A stretch of 14,170 nt of DNA, from contig JAEDIW010000054.1 in the NCBI GenBank assembly GCA_016296655.1, positions 1-14,170 of the forward strand, given 5' to 3'. Positions 1-6,569 of this stretch are shown piece after piece. The notes beneath the pieces are model-generated. The model saw only the letters and a program-made list of their open reading frames with translations, had not been told where the DNA came from and searched no databases. Positions within the stretch are counted from its first letter, which is position 1. Each line of letters starts with the position of its first letter. A program made the position numbers and the translations under genes. This DNA is from Treponema sp. Lineage in GTDB: Bacteria > Spirochaetota > Spirochaetia > Treponematales > Treponemataceae.

Positions 1-102
1 GATTATTCCCCATTTTTACACCTCCGTGGGTGTCCTGATTTATGGGGTCAGTTCACCTCGTCCAATAAAAAAATAGAAGAAATTTTAAAAACTCTTGGCT
101 AG
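1..102 (+). CDS. 3' end of an unrecognised gene (partial)
   Basis: The first reading frame is open from base 1 to a TAG at 100-102 and gives 33 residues. It ends in a helical-looking tail (NKKIEEILKTLG) typical of a real protein C-terminus. The upstream part contains HLRGCPDLWGQF, which I cannot assign to a family. An open run of only 33 codons can occur by chance, so the call rests mainly on the protein-like composition. The gene would be convergent with the response regulator that ends at 231, leaving about 130 bases between them. Confidence 0.45.
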   Translation, partial: DYSPFLHLRGCPDLWGQFTSSNKKIEEILKTLG

Positions 103-163
103 AAATAGAGTACAGTTCTTATTCAGGCAGGCTTTGCCTGTGCGGAAAGTTGAATACACTGAA

Positions 164-206
164 CGAATTTCATAAAGCCTTGCTGTTGAACTAAATTCGC
201 CTGACA
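164..206. repeat. Degenerate inverted repeat in the convergent intergenic gap
   Basis: CGAATTT at 164-170 pairs with AAATTCG at 193-199, a 7-bp perfect inverted repeat with a 22-base loop. The right half (TGAACTAAATTC followed by GCCTGAC) closely matches the core of the REP-like element at 8466-8488 read on the minus strand. This looks like an eroded copy of that repeat family. It lies between two convergent genes and could also fold in RNA, but there is no U-tract, so I do not call it a terminator. Confidence 0.4.
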
Positions 207-230
207 ATACTTTTCAGAGTGATTATTTGT

Positions 231-1004
231 TCATTTTGCCTGAAATTCCGACGGTGACAGTCCTATGATTTTTTTGAATGTATAGCTGAAATAGGCAAAA
301 TCCCTGTAGCCTACGGCTTCGGCTACTTCTCCAACCCTATTCCTGCAGTCCTTGAGCATTTCAATGGCTTTATGCATTCTGTATTTTGTAAGGTAATCTG
401 CAATTGTGCACCCTGTTACATTCTTAAAAGTATGGCTCAAATGACCCTTACTCAACTTGAGGGCTTCTGCAATCGTAAGAATTGTTGTATTTGAGTCTGA
501 ATAATGGTCTGCAATGTATTCGACAGTTGCCGTTACATATTTACTCTGTCTGCCAGCCTTGCATACGTTTTCAATTCCCGCAGAAAGTTCATTTTCTGCA
601 GGGCTGCCCTCTTCTTCCCCATCTGCAGGCTTCTTTAAATTCAGCGTAATTTTTTTTATGACATTTTCAAGTTCTTCATCATGGAACGGCTTCAAAAGAT
701 AGTCAACAGCGCCGAGCTTGACAGCCTGCTGTGCGTATAAAAAATCACTATATGCCGTAAGAATAACAGCCTTTACCTGATTGCCTTCTTGACGGAGCTG
801 AGTCAGCATTTCAATGCCTGTCATATAAGGCATTTTTATGTCAATTATTATGATGTCAGGCTTTACCTGCCTGATAAGTTCAAGGCCAGCCTTTCCGTCT
901 GCTGCTTCACCTGCAATAACACAACCAAGAGCAGCCCAGTCAATCGTCAGCACAATACCCTTGCGAACAAATTCTTCATCTTCAACAACAACAATCTTAA
1001 GCAT
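231..1004 (-). CDS. Response regulator, receiver + AraC-type DNA-binding domain (YesN-like)
   Basis: This 257-residue protein is the output part of a two-component system. A CheY-like receiver occupies residues 1-125, with acidic residues E8, D9 and E10, the phosphoacceptor D55 in IIIIDIKMP, the switch threonine T83 and the conserved K105 in LLKPF. After a charged linker, residues 160-257 form an AraC/XylS double helix-turn-helix (LSKGHLSHTFK and AVGYRDFAYFSYTFKK, ending in the usual GLSPSEF). Its ATG directly abuts the kinase stop codon (TAAATG), and an AAAGG at 1016-1020 can serve as ribosome site, so translation is probably coupled to the kinase. Regulators of this kind commonly activate a neighbouring transporter operon. 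The target here is inferred to be the importer at 4921-9864, but no operator is proven. Confidence 0.93.
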   Translation of the reverse strand: MLKIVVVEDEEFVRKGIVLTIDWAALGCVIAGEAADGKAGLELIRQVKPDIIIIDIKMPYMTGIEMLTQLRQEGNQVKAVILTAYSDFLYAQQAVKLGAVDYLLKPFHDEELENVIKKITLNLKKPADGEEEGSPAENELSAGIENVCKAGRQSKYVTATVEYIADHYSDSNTTILTIAEALKLSKGHLSHTFKNVTGCTIADYLTKYRMHKAIEMLKDCRNRVGEVAEAVGYRDFAYFSYTFKKIIGLSPSEFQAK

Positions 1005-2744
1005 TTATTTTTCAACCTTTGGAATAATTATCCGTATGCATGTTCCGTTTGTTTTCATAGGAATAAAATGCAACCCCGATTTTTGACCAAAATGCAGGCG
1101 CAGAATTGCATCAACATTATGCAAGCCCAAATGACCTTTTTTGCCACCATAATCAGCTTGATTTGCATTTCCAGCCTGCTTCAATTGTATATCATTTATT
1201 GATTTCTGGCTAATTCCTTTTCCGTCATCAGAAACAGTAATTACAACATTATCTGAAATTTCTTCAGCTTTTATGGTAATCACACCTTTGTTGACTTCTT
1301 CAAAGCCATGTATGATGGAATTTTCAACAAGAGGTTGAAGCATTAGCTTAGGAATCATAAAAGAACGTACATTGTCTTCAATTTCAAGATTCAAGACGAA
1401 TTTGTCAGGGAACCTGATTTTTTGAATTTCAACATAACGCTCAAGCAGGTTCAGCTCTTCTTCCAAAGGTATGACATCATCGCCACTTATTGCAAAGCGC
1501 AGAATGTCGGCCAAATCTGTAGTAATTGTCGCAATCGTGTTGATTTTATTGATTTTCGCAATCCATTTTACAGTGTCCAGAGTGTTGTAAAGAAAATGGG
1601 GATTCAGCTGAGCCTGCATCATCCTGATTTTCGTACTGTTCAGATCCTTCTGCCTGTCAAGAATTTCATTCATATATTGCTTCAACTTTCTGACAGTCCG
1701 GTTAAAACGCCCGATAAGCTGGCCAAGTTCATCAATGCGGCGGGTTTTCAACTCAATGTCCAGATTGCCTTTTTCAACAAGAATCATGGCATTGTTCAAG
1801 TTCTGAATAGGTTCAAAAAAACTGCGGCTTATTACCGAAGCAGAAAATGCAAAAAGCAGAAAAATTATAAACAGGGTAATAAGCGCCGTTGAAACAAAAA
1901 TCTTAAGCGTATTCATGCCGGCAGAAAACTGTCGATGCATCACAAAATAAAAGCCTGATTTTTCATGCCGGGCAATAAAGCATGAACCGTCGCTGGAAGT
2001 TTGCCTGACCGGATGCAAATTAAAAAACTGCTTTTTCAAGTAAGCAAGAAAATCTGCCTGGCTAGAAGATTGCGGTGCTGATGAAAAAATTATATTGAAA
2101 TTCCTGTCTCCTACAAAAATTGAACTGCGGCTGTTGAATTTGCCTTCAAAAAGTTTGTCCAAATAATTTTTTGTAACTGAAATCACGGCAAATCCCAAAA
2201 GTTTTGACTCTTTCCGTACGGCCCAGCCTACTTGGAAAGCATATTCTTTAGACTCATTGAAAGAATCATTTTCAGGATTCGCAAGCCACACCGCTCCCCT
2301 GGAATTTCTTGCTAAATGCAGAATTCCCCAGTCTCTCTGCAGATTTTGCAAAGGCACATTATATAGAAAAAACCGTTTTGCGCTTGAGTAGATACATTTT
2401 CCGTCCGGGGTATAAAAGGCAAAATCCCCCTTATCCTGCAGAATTTCAATCTCAGAATTCAGATGAAAGGCAAGATTTTTGCGCTGGTCATTTTCAAAAA
2501 TCCTGTATATTTTTTCATTATTTCCTACAGCCTTTGAAAAAGAATCCATCGAATCAAGAAAAGTTTCAAAGCTTGCCCGCAGGGAATTAAACTGTAACTG
2601 AACATTTACATCAGATTCATCTGCAAGAGCATTCTTAAATATGCAGGTTATAAGCGCAAAACTCAAAACCATCGGAAGAATTCCTGCCGCAAAAAAAACG
2701 GAAGCAAGTTTCTGCTTAAAAGAAAAATTCGAAAACCTTTTCAT
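1005..2744 (-). CDS. Membrane sensor histidine kinase (YesM/LytS type)
   Basis: This 579-residue kinase has an N-terminal membrane helix at about residues 14-36, an external sensor domain of about 240 residues (40-278), a second membrane helix at about 280-305 and a HAMP-like linker (about 306-360). The His_kinase domain follows, with the phosphorylated H383 in NPHFLYN. The GHKL ATPase domain shows the N-box VENSIIHG (N475), the G1 box DDGKG (506-510) and the G2 box GHLGLHN (537-543). All catalytic motifs are intact. Its ATG overlaps the TGA of the upstream lipoprotein gene (ATGA at 2741-2744), and its own stop abuts the regulator's ATG. The external domain is not one I can name. Contact with the co-encoded binding lipoprotein is inferred from HptA-HptS-type systems, in which the binding protein presents ligand to the kinase. 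Confidence 0.93.
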   Translation of the reverse strand: MKRFSNFSFKQKLASVFFAAGILPMVLSFALITCIFKNALADESDVNVQLQFNSLRASFETFLDSMDSFSKAVGNNEKIYRIFENDQRKNLAFHLNSEIEILQDKGDFAFYTPDGKCIYSSAKRFFLYNVPLQNLQRDWGILHLARNSRGAVWLANPENDSFNESKEYAFQVGWAVRKESKLLGFAVISVTKNYLDKLFEGKFNSRSSIFVGDRNFNIIFSSAPQSSSQADFLAYLKKQFFNLHPVRQTSSDGSCFIARHEKSGFYFVMHRQFSAGMNTLKIFVSTALITLFIIFLLFAFSASVISRSFFEPIQNLNNAMILVEKGNLDIELKTRRIDELGQLIGRFNRTVRKLKQYMNEILDRQKDLNSTKIRMMQAQLNPHFLYNTLDTVKWIAKINKINTIATITTDLADILRFAISGDDVIPLEEELNLLERYVEIQKIRFPDKFVLNLEIEDNVRSFMIPKLMLQPLVENSIIHGFEEVNKGVITIKAEEISDNVVITVSDDGKGISQKSINDIQLKQAGNANQADYGGKKGHLGLHNVDAILRLHFGQKSGLHFIPMKTNGTCIRIIIPKVEK

Positions 2745-3748
2745 TTGGTACCGCCGGAAATCTTTTTAAGCCAGATTTGAAGAATTTCTGACTTGCTGTA
2801 TGAAAAATTTTCAGCACCAGAGTCTTCATTCTGCGGATTCTGCAAGGATTTATTAACAAACCCGAACTCTTCTGAATTCAAGGTCATGTCAGTCCTGACA
2901 AACCGATATTTATACTGCTCATGCAGAAAATTCTGGGTTTCAGAGCTTTGCAAAAATGCTATAAAACGTTCAGCATTATCCTTGTAACGGCAGAATTTCA
3001 TAATTGTACTTGCATTCACAATCACAGCCGCATTTTTCGGCAAAAAAAACTGCGTGGTAAAAGAATAATGGGAATTTATAAAAATCATGGCCTGATTTTC
3101 TGGCATGACAGTAAGTTTTGAAAACCCTTCAGCCACAGCTTCTGCTGCAGAATTAAAACTTCCGTAAACTTTTGAAAGCTTTTTTATCTGAAATTCCTGC
3201 TGGGACTTAAAAAGCGCATAAAGGCACAAAAAATTTTCAGTAGAAAAATAAGGATTTGCAAGCGAAATTTCGTCAATCTGCTTGAACTGAGACATAAGAC
3301 TCCCGTCTTTTTCTGGAAAAAAATCAACGTTATACAAAAAACCTACCGGCGTTACAGAAAAAACCGCAAAATTCTTCTTGCCAAAAGGACGCGGCACTCT
3401 GGAATTATTTTTTATATGAGACGATGCAAATTTTTCAAACAAAGGAAAAGAATCCGGCAAAGTACATAAAAGAACATCACAATTTTTTGCAGCTTCCTGA
3501 GACTCACAGTCTTCGAGCAAAGCCCTAACCTGCTCGCTCTCACCGCAAAAAAGCTCAACCCAAATGCCTGTAATATTTTCAAATTCCTGAACAAGAAGCC
3601 CTGTCAAATTTTTGTCAATGCATGAAAATACAGTCAGCCTCTTGTTTTCCTCAGGAAAAAAACTATATTCGACCTGTTCCTTTTCTTTGCAGGCGGTAAA
3701 AACTGCTGCCACCATAAAAATAAGAAAACCACGACAAATTTTTTTCAT
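2741..3748 (-). CDS. Substrate-binding-like sensor lipoprotein of the two-component operon (HptA/AfuA/FbpA-like)
   Basis: The chosen start gives 335 residues beginning MKKICRGFLIF, a lipoprotein signal with lipobox FTAC and lipidated C20. An in-frame ATG 51 bases upstream (3799) would bury this signal behind 17 extra residues, so I reject it. The body has the type-2 periplasmic binding fold signature of the ferric/sugar-phosphate group: RLTVFSCIDKNLTGLLVQEF near the N-terminus, VTPVGFLYN at 132-140, ANPYFST at 164-170, and KDNAERFIAFLQSSETQNFL near 256-275 with the usual closing segment. No permease or ATPase genes lie in this operon. The protein is fused by an ATGA overlap to the kinase, so a sensory role (as for HptA) is more likely than transport. 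The ligand is unknown. A typical paired-tyrosine iron site is not evident. Confidence 0.83.
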   Translation of the reverse strand: MKKICRGFLIFMVAAVFTACKEKEQVEYSFFPEENKRLTVFSCIDKNLTGLLVQEFENITGIWVELFCGESEQVRALLEDCESQEAAKNCDVLLCTLPDSFPLFEKFASSHIKNNSRVPRPFGKKNFAVFSVTPVGFLYNVDFFPEKDGSLMSQFKQIDEISLANPYFSTENFLCLYALFKSQQEFQIKKLSKVYGSFNSAAEAVAEGFSKLTVMPENQAMIFINSHYSFTTQFFLPKNAAVIVNASTIMKFCRYKDNAERFIAFLQSSETQNFLHEQYKYRFVRTDMTLNSEEFGFVNKSLQNPQNEDSGAENFSYSKSEILQIWLKKISGGTK

Positions 3749-3755
3749 ACTTTCT

Positions 3756-3783
3756 ATTATAAGTGAACCTTGAAATTTTGCAA
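3756..3783 (-). promoter_or_regulatory. Putative promoter of the sensor operon, very close to the start codon
   Basis: Read on the minus strand there is a perfect TATAAT (3756-3761) and a TTGCAA (-35-like, 3778-3783) with a 16-bp spacer. Only seven bases separate the -10 box from the ATG at 3748, so transcription would start at or one base before the start codon. No good Shine-Dalgarno sequence precedes the ATG (only AGAAAG). Confidence 0.5.
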
Positions 3784-3865
3784 TTTTCGCAAATGCCATT
3801 CAGAACTTTTTTAGAATACGCCGCCTCAATGCGCGCAACGGATAAAACTTAGACTTCACCGTTTT

Positions 3866-4381
3866 TTAATTGATTACCTTTACACCTCTGGAATATCCAT
3901 CACGAAAAGGGTTATAACCAAGTTTTTCAAAATAATCACAAAGATAGTCCCAGTCTTTTCCATTGTGGTTATTAGAATCTATGTTCGCACAACTCAATGC
4001 TGCATGACAAAGCTCATGAATAATCAGATTGTCTGGTATTTCGTATTTTGGATTATGAAGAATTAAATTATATCCCTCTTCTTCAAAGTATAAACAAGTC
4101 GCAGTTACATTTTCAAATCCTACATTGTCAATTAAATCTGCGTATTTTACTTTTCTTGTAATAGGAAAGTTTGTTTTTTCAAAAAGTTTTTCAAGCTTTT
4201 TTCCACGTTTTTCAAGGTCATTGTTATATTCAATGGTATGATTGGACTTATTCAGAATAATTTCCGTAGTAACACAAGTATCTGTATTATCTTCTTTAGA
4301 ACTACATTGTTTAATACACGCCGTAAAAATGATAATGTCAATAATAAAAACTACAAAAAGAACTGTAAAAAGTTTTTTCAT
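3866..4381 (-). CDS. Putative lipoprotein with SprT-like zinc-metallopeptidase motif
   Basis: This 171-residue protein starts with KK, a long hydrophobic stretch and a possible lipobox FTAC (C22), suggesting export and lipid anchoring. The C-terminal half carries HELCH (H122, E123, H126), matching HExxH zinc-binding metallopeptidases. It is followed 13 residues later by H139 in HNGKDWDYLCDYFEKLG, the third-ligand layout of SprT-like proteins (H-x-G-x-x-[FW]). SprT proteins are normally cytosolic, so an exported form would be unusual. The gene stands alone, with its own promoter-like sequence and a clear GAGAGG ribosome site at 4388-4393. It is more AT-rich than the flanking operons. Substrate and role are unknown. 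Confidence 0.75.
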   Translation of the reverse strand: MKKLFTVLFVVFIIDIIIFTACIKQCSSKEDNTDTCVTTEIILNKSNHTIEYNNDLEKRGKKLEKLFEKTNFPITRKVKYADLIDNVGFENVTATCLYFEEEGYNLILHNPKYEIPDNLIIHELCHAALSCANIDSNNHNGKDWDYLCDYFEKLGYNPFRDGYSRGVKVIN

Positions 4382-4404
4382 CTGTGTCCTCTCTTAGTTT
4401 TGAT

Positions 4405-4435
4405 ATTATAATTATACTTTATTTTACCCTGTAAA
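4405..4435 (-). promoter_or_regulatory. Putative promoter of the SprT-like lipoprotein gene
   Basis: On the minus strand two consecutive TATAAT boxes occur (4405-4410 and 4411-4416), with TTTACA (-35-like) at 4430-4435. The spacing is 19 bp to the downstream box and 13 bp to the upstream one. The downstream box is therefore the better candidate, with a slightly long spacer. The transcript would have a leader of roughly 15-20 bases containing the GAGAGG ribosome site. Confidence 0.45.
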
Positions 4436-4628
4436 CTTTTATATATAAATTTAGAATTTAACTCAAAATTTAGAATTTCCTACCTACCCCTCATGATATG
4501 TATAACCGAAATTCTGAAAAAATTCATCTTTTTGACAAAAATTTTCAAAAAATTCCATTATTTTTGTATAGTATTTTTAGTTAATATTTACTACGCTATG
4601 GAAAGAAAAGCAGGTTTACAACAAATGA

Positions 4629-4667
4629 CCGAAGTCCCCAATAAAAATAGATTATTGGGGCTTCCGG
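4629..4667. repeat. Strong stem-loop in the gene-free stretch
   Basis: CCCCAATAA (4636-4644) pairs with TTATTGGGG (4652-4660) around a 7-base loop. After a one-base bulge, GAAG (4631-4634) pairs with CTTC (4661-4664), and a further CC/GG pair extends the stem. The stem is about 15 bp with two bulges. No U-tract follows on either strand, so it is not a standard intrinsic terminator. It directly abuts the 104-bp inverted-repeat element to its right. Confidence 0.6.
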
Positions 4668-4769
4668 GGCAGTCCAACAAGTATAGTTCTGTCATTCCGA
4701 ATTTATTTGGGAATCTCTACGCTAGATGCAGAAGCAAATTCAGCATGACAAAACTTATTGGACAGCCCC
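4666..4769. repeat. 104-bp MITE/REP-like element with inverted ends
   Basis: The left end GGGGCAGTCCAA (4666-4677) is repeated inverted at the right end (4758-4769) with one mismatch. The inner arms GTCATTCCGAATTT and, on the other strand, GTCATGCTGAATTT also match. The arms total about 50 bases on each side of a short centre. The layout (inverted ends, no coding capacity) suits a small non-autonomous mobile element or REP-type repeat. Related cores occur at 8466-8488 and, degraded, at 185-206 and 10094-10116. Confidence 0.7.
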
Positions 4770-4845
4770 GTCGGTTGTTCCAGGGTTCCGTGTCTGCGCA
4801 CTCCATTGCTCAGCTTCACTTCGCAACAGCCTGACGGCTGCCCTT
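4770..4845. repeat. GC-rich purine/pyrimidine-biased repeat module adjoining the 104-bp element
   Basis: This block follows GACAGCCCCG and contains CTTCACTTCGC. On the minus strand it reads GCGAAGTGAAGC followed by GAGCAATGGAGTG. The same start (GACAGCCCCG then a variable base and CG) and the CTTCACTT motif recur at 10321-10378. The GAGCAA-GGA-TG string recurs at 13291-13303. A small hairpin, CAGCC/GGCTG with a TGAC loop, lies at 4827-4840. It appears to be non-coding repeat DNA shared by three intergenic sites in the window. Confidence 0.55.
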
Positions 4846-4878
4846 CCATAACCTAAGCCGGGAAAGCTCAGGCTACGG
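4846..4878. repeat. 13-bp stem-loop downstream of the importer ATPase gene
   Basis: CCATAACCTAAGC (4846-4858) and GCTCAGGCTACGG (4866-4878) form a 13-bp stem around a 7-base loop. As minus-strand RNA all 13 positions pair, counting three G-U wobbles. It lies about 40 bases past the ATPase stop codon. The run of seven T on the minus strand precedes the hairpin instead of following it. That argues against a standard terminator, so a 3'-end stabilising hairpin or another repeat is more likely. Confidence 0.55.
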
Positions 4879-4920
4879 ACAAAAAAATCATGTTTCCACC
4901 CCAAAAGCACATTCAACCTG

Positions 4921-6567
4921 CTATTCCAGCTTTACAGAACCCAGTGAAATGAGCCTTCCGTTTTTGCGGCTGAACAGCACAAGACCGTCGCCTTCAAAAT
5001 TCAATTTAATTTTTTGACCAATTTTGTACAGAACACCGCCAAAAACCACAGCCGTAAGCAGATATTCGCCCACGCGAATCTTTATGGTTGTTTCCATACC
5101 AGTTGGCATGGCACTGTAAATCTCGCCGGTAATAATTCCGTCAGGAGAAGGTTTGATTGCTTCAGGGCGAACGCCAAGTACAAACTCATCGTCTTTAATT
5201 TCAACTTCATCGTCAAAATCTTCTGATTCTTCAACTTTTGCAATATGGTACTTGAACGGACCGTCCTTATTGCCTTTTTCAACAGCCTTTTTGTCGGCAA
5301 GCCGTTCAGCTTCAGCCTGCCGCAGTTTTTCTTCCTCTTCGGCAACTTTGCGGTACCAGTTTTCAAGGTTCAGCTTTTCAACTGGTGTAAATCTTGCAAC
5401 AATTGAATCAAAAACTGTCAGGGCAATGTCAGAATCATTTTTCTGAGTTCCCTTTGCTTCAATAAAGTTAATTGCCGGATTACCAACAAAGTCTGCAACA
5501 AAAAGATTATTAGGTTTGTTATATACGTCAAGAGGAGCATCATACTGCTGCAAAACTCCGTTGTTAATCAGACAGATTTTTGTTGCAAGCGTCATAGCTT
5601 CCATCTGGTCATGAGTTACATAAATAAATGTACTGCCTGTATCAATGTGAAGCCGCTGAAGCTCAGAACGCATTTCAAGGCGCAGCTTTGCATCCAGATT
5701 TGACAGAGGTTCATCCATAAAAAGCACTGCAGGTTCAGGTGCCAGAGTTCTTGCAATGGCAACACGCTGCTGCTGGCCTCCTGAAAGTTCACTTGGATAG
5801 CGATCCATGAACATTCCGATTTTTACAATCCGGCTGACTCTGCGTACTGTCAAATCAATTTCTTCGGACGAAAGCTTACGAACGGCTTTAAGAACCTGAC
5901 CGTCTTTTTCAACTTCAAACTTTTCGTTAAGCAGTTTACCTTCTGCAGCATACTTGTCCTTTATCGACTGCAGCTTTGTTTCAAGCTCTGCAATTTTTGC
6001 ATTTGCAATTACGTGCGGATCAAGGGTTTCATGAAGATTAAATGCCATTACGCTTTTTGCAGTTGACATGGAAACTTCGTAGCGGTCAATGATTTTTATA
6101 AGAGCTTTGTCTGTATCAAGCCGGCCTTTTTTGTCTTTACATTCGTTTATGAGCTTTACGACATCAGAAGGCTTTTTCAAAATTGCCATCAATGCAGAAA
6201 GTACTTTTGCATTGTCATCTATTACAGCTTTTTCTTCTTTTATATTTGAAAGCCCAAATGCAATATTCTGATAAACTGTCATATTTGGCCAGAGTGCGTA
6301 GTTCTGGAACAAAAAGCCAACTTTTCTCTTATTTGCCGGAATGTTTATCCCAAGTTCCGAGTCAAACACAACTTTGTCACCAATTGTAATCCTGCCTTCT
6401 GTAGGAGTTTCAAGCCCTGCAATCATGCGCAGTGTTGTGGTTTTTCCACAGCCTGAAGGCCCCAGCAAAGTTACAAAGGCATTGTCTTCAATAACAAGAT
6501 TCAGATTATCAACGGCAAAAAATTTGTCCCAGCGTTTTGTTATGTTTGTAAGTACGATTTTTGGCAT
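4921..6567 (-). CDS. ABC importer ATPase (FbpC/AfuC/MalK type) with a large internal insertion
   Basis: This 548-residue ATP-hydrolysing subunit drives the importer encoded upstream. It shows Walker A GPSGCGKT (36-43), the Q-loop around Q88 (FQNYALWP), the signature LSGGQQQRVA (261-270), Walker B VLFMDEP (281-287), the D-loop SNLD and the H-loop H319, so it should be active. Family members are usually about 350 residues. Here the distance from NIAFGL to DRYPSELSGGQ is about 150 residues instead of about 35-40, which places an extra lysine- and helix-rich segment at about 108-232 in the helical subdomain. A second, highly charged stretch (about 405-460, with EEEEKLRQAEAERL) interrupts the C-terminal TOBE region. 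The ribosome site GGAGG (6577-6581) lies within the last codons of the permease gene, with two bases between the stop and the ATG. Confidence 0.95.
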   Translation of the reverse strand: MPKIVLTNITKRWDKFFAVDNLNLVIEDNAFVTLLGPSGCGKTTTLRMIAGLETPTEGRITIGDKVVFDSELGINIPANKRKVGFLFQNYALWPNMTVYQNIAFGLSNIKEEKAVIDDNAKVLSALMAILKKPSDVVKLINECKDKKGRLDTDKALIKIIDRYEVSMSTAKSVMAFNLHETLDPHVIANAKIAELETKLQSIKDKYAAEGKLLNEKFEVEKDGQVLKAVRKLSSEEIDLTVRRVSRIVKIGMFMDRYPSELSGGQQQRVAIARTLAPEPAVLFMDEPLSNLDAKLRLEMRSELQRLHIDTGSTFIYVTHDQMEAMTLATKICLINNGVLQQYDAPLDVYNKPNNLFVADFVGNPAINFIEAKGTQKNDSDIALTVFDSIVARFTPVEKLNLENWYRKVAEEEEKLRQAEAERLADKKAVEKGNKDGPFKYHIAKVEESEDFDDEVEIKDDEFVLGVRPEAIKPSPDGIITGEIYSAMPTGMETTIKIRVGEYLLTAVVFGGVLYKIGQKIKLNFEGDGLVLFSRKNGRLISLGSVKLE

Positions 6568-6569
6568 AA

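Noticed and set aside
124..140. Intrinsic terminator (CAGGCA/TGCCTG stem) between the convergent genes
   Set aside because: The 6-bp stem has no U-tract on either strand.
2741..3748. Ferric-iron binding protein as a firm call for the sensor lipoprotein
   Set aside because: The fold signatures fit the FbpA/AfuA group, but the adjacent tyrosine pair typical of iron binding is not evident and no permease is in the operon.
4493..4834. Plus-strand open frame of 113 codons
   Set aside because: Its second half runs through the 104-bp inverted-repeat element and the GC-rich module, there is no convincing ribosome site, and the product has no recognisable features.
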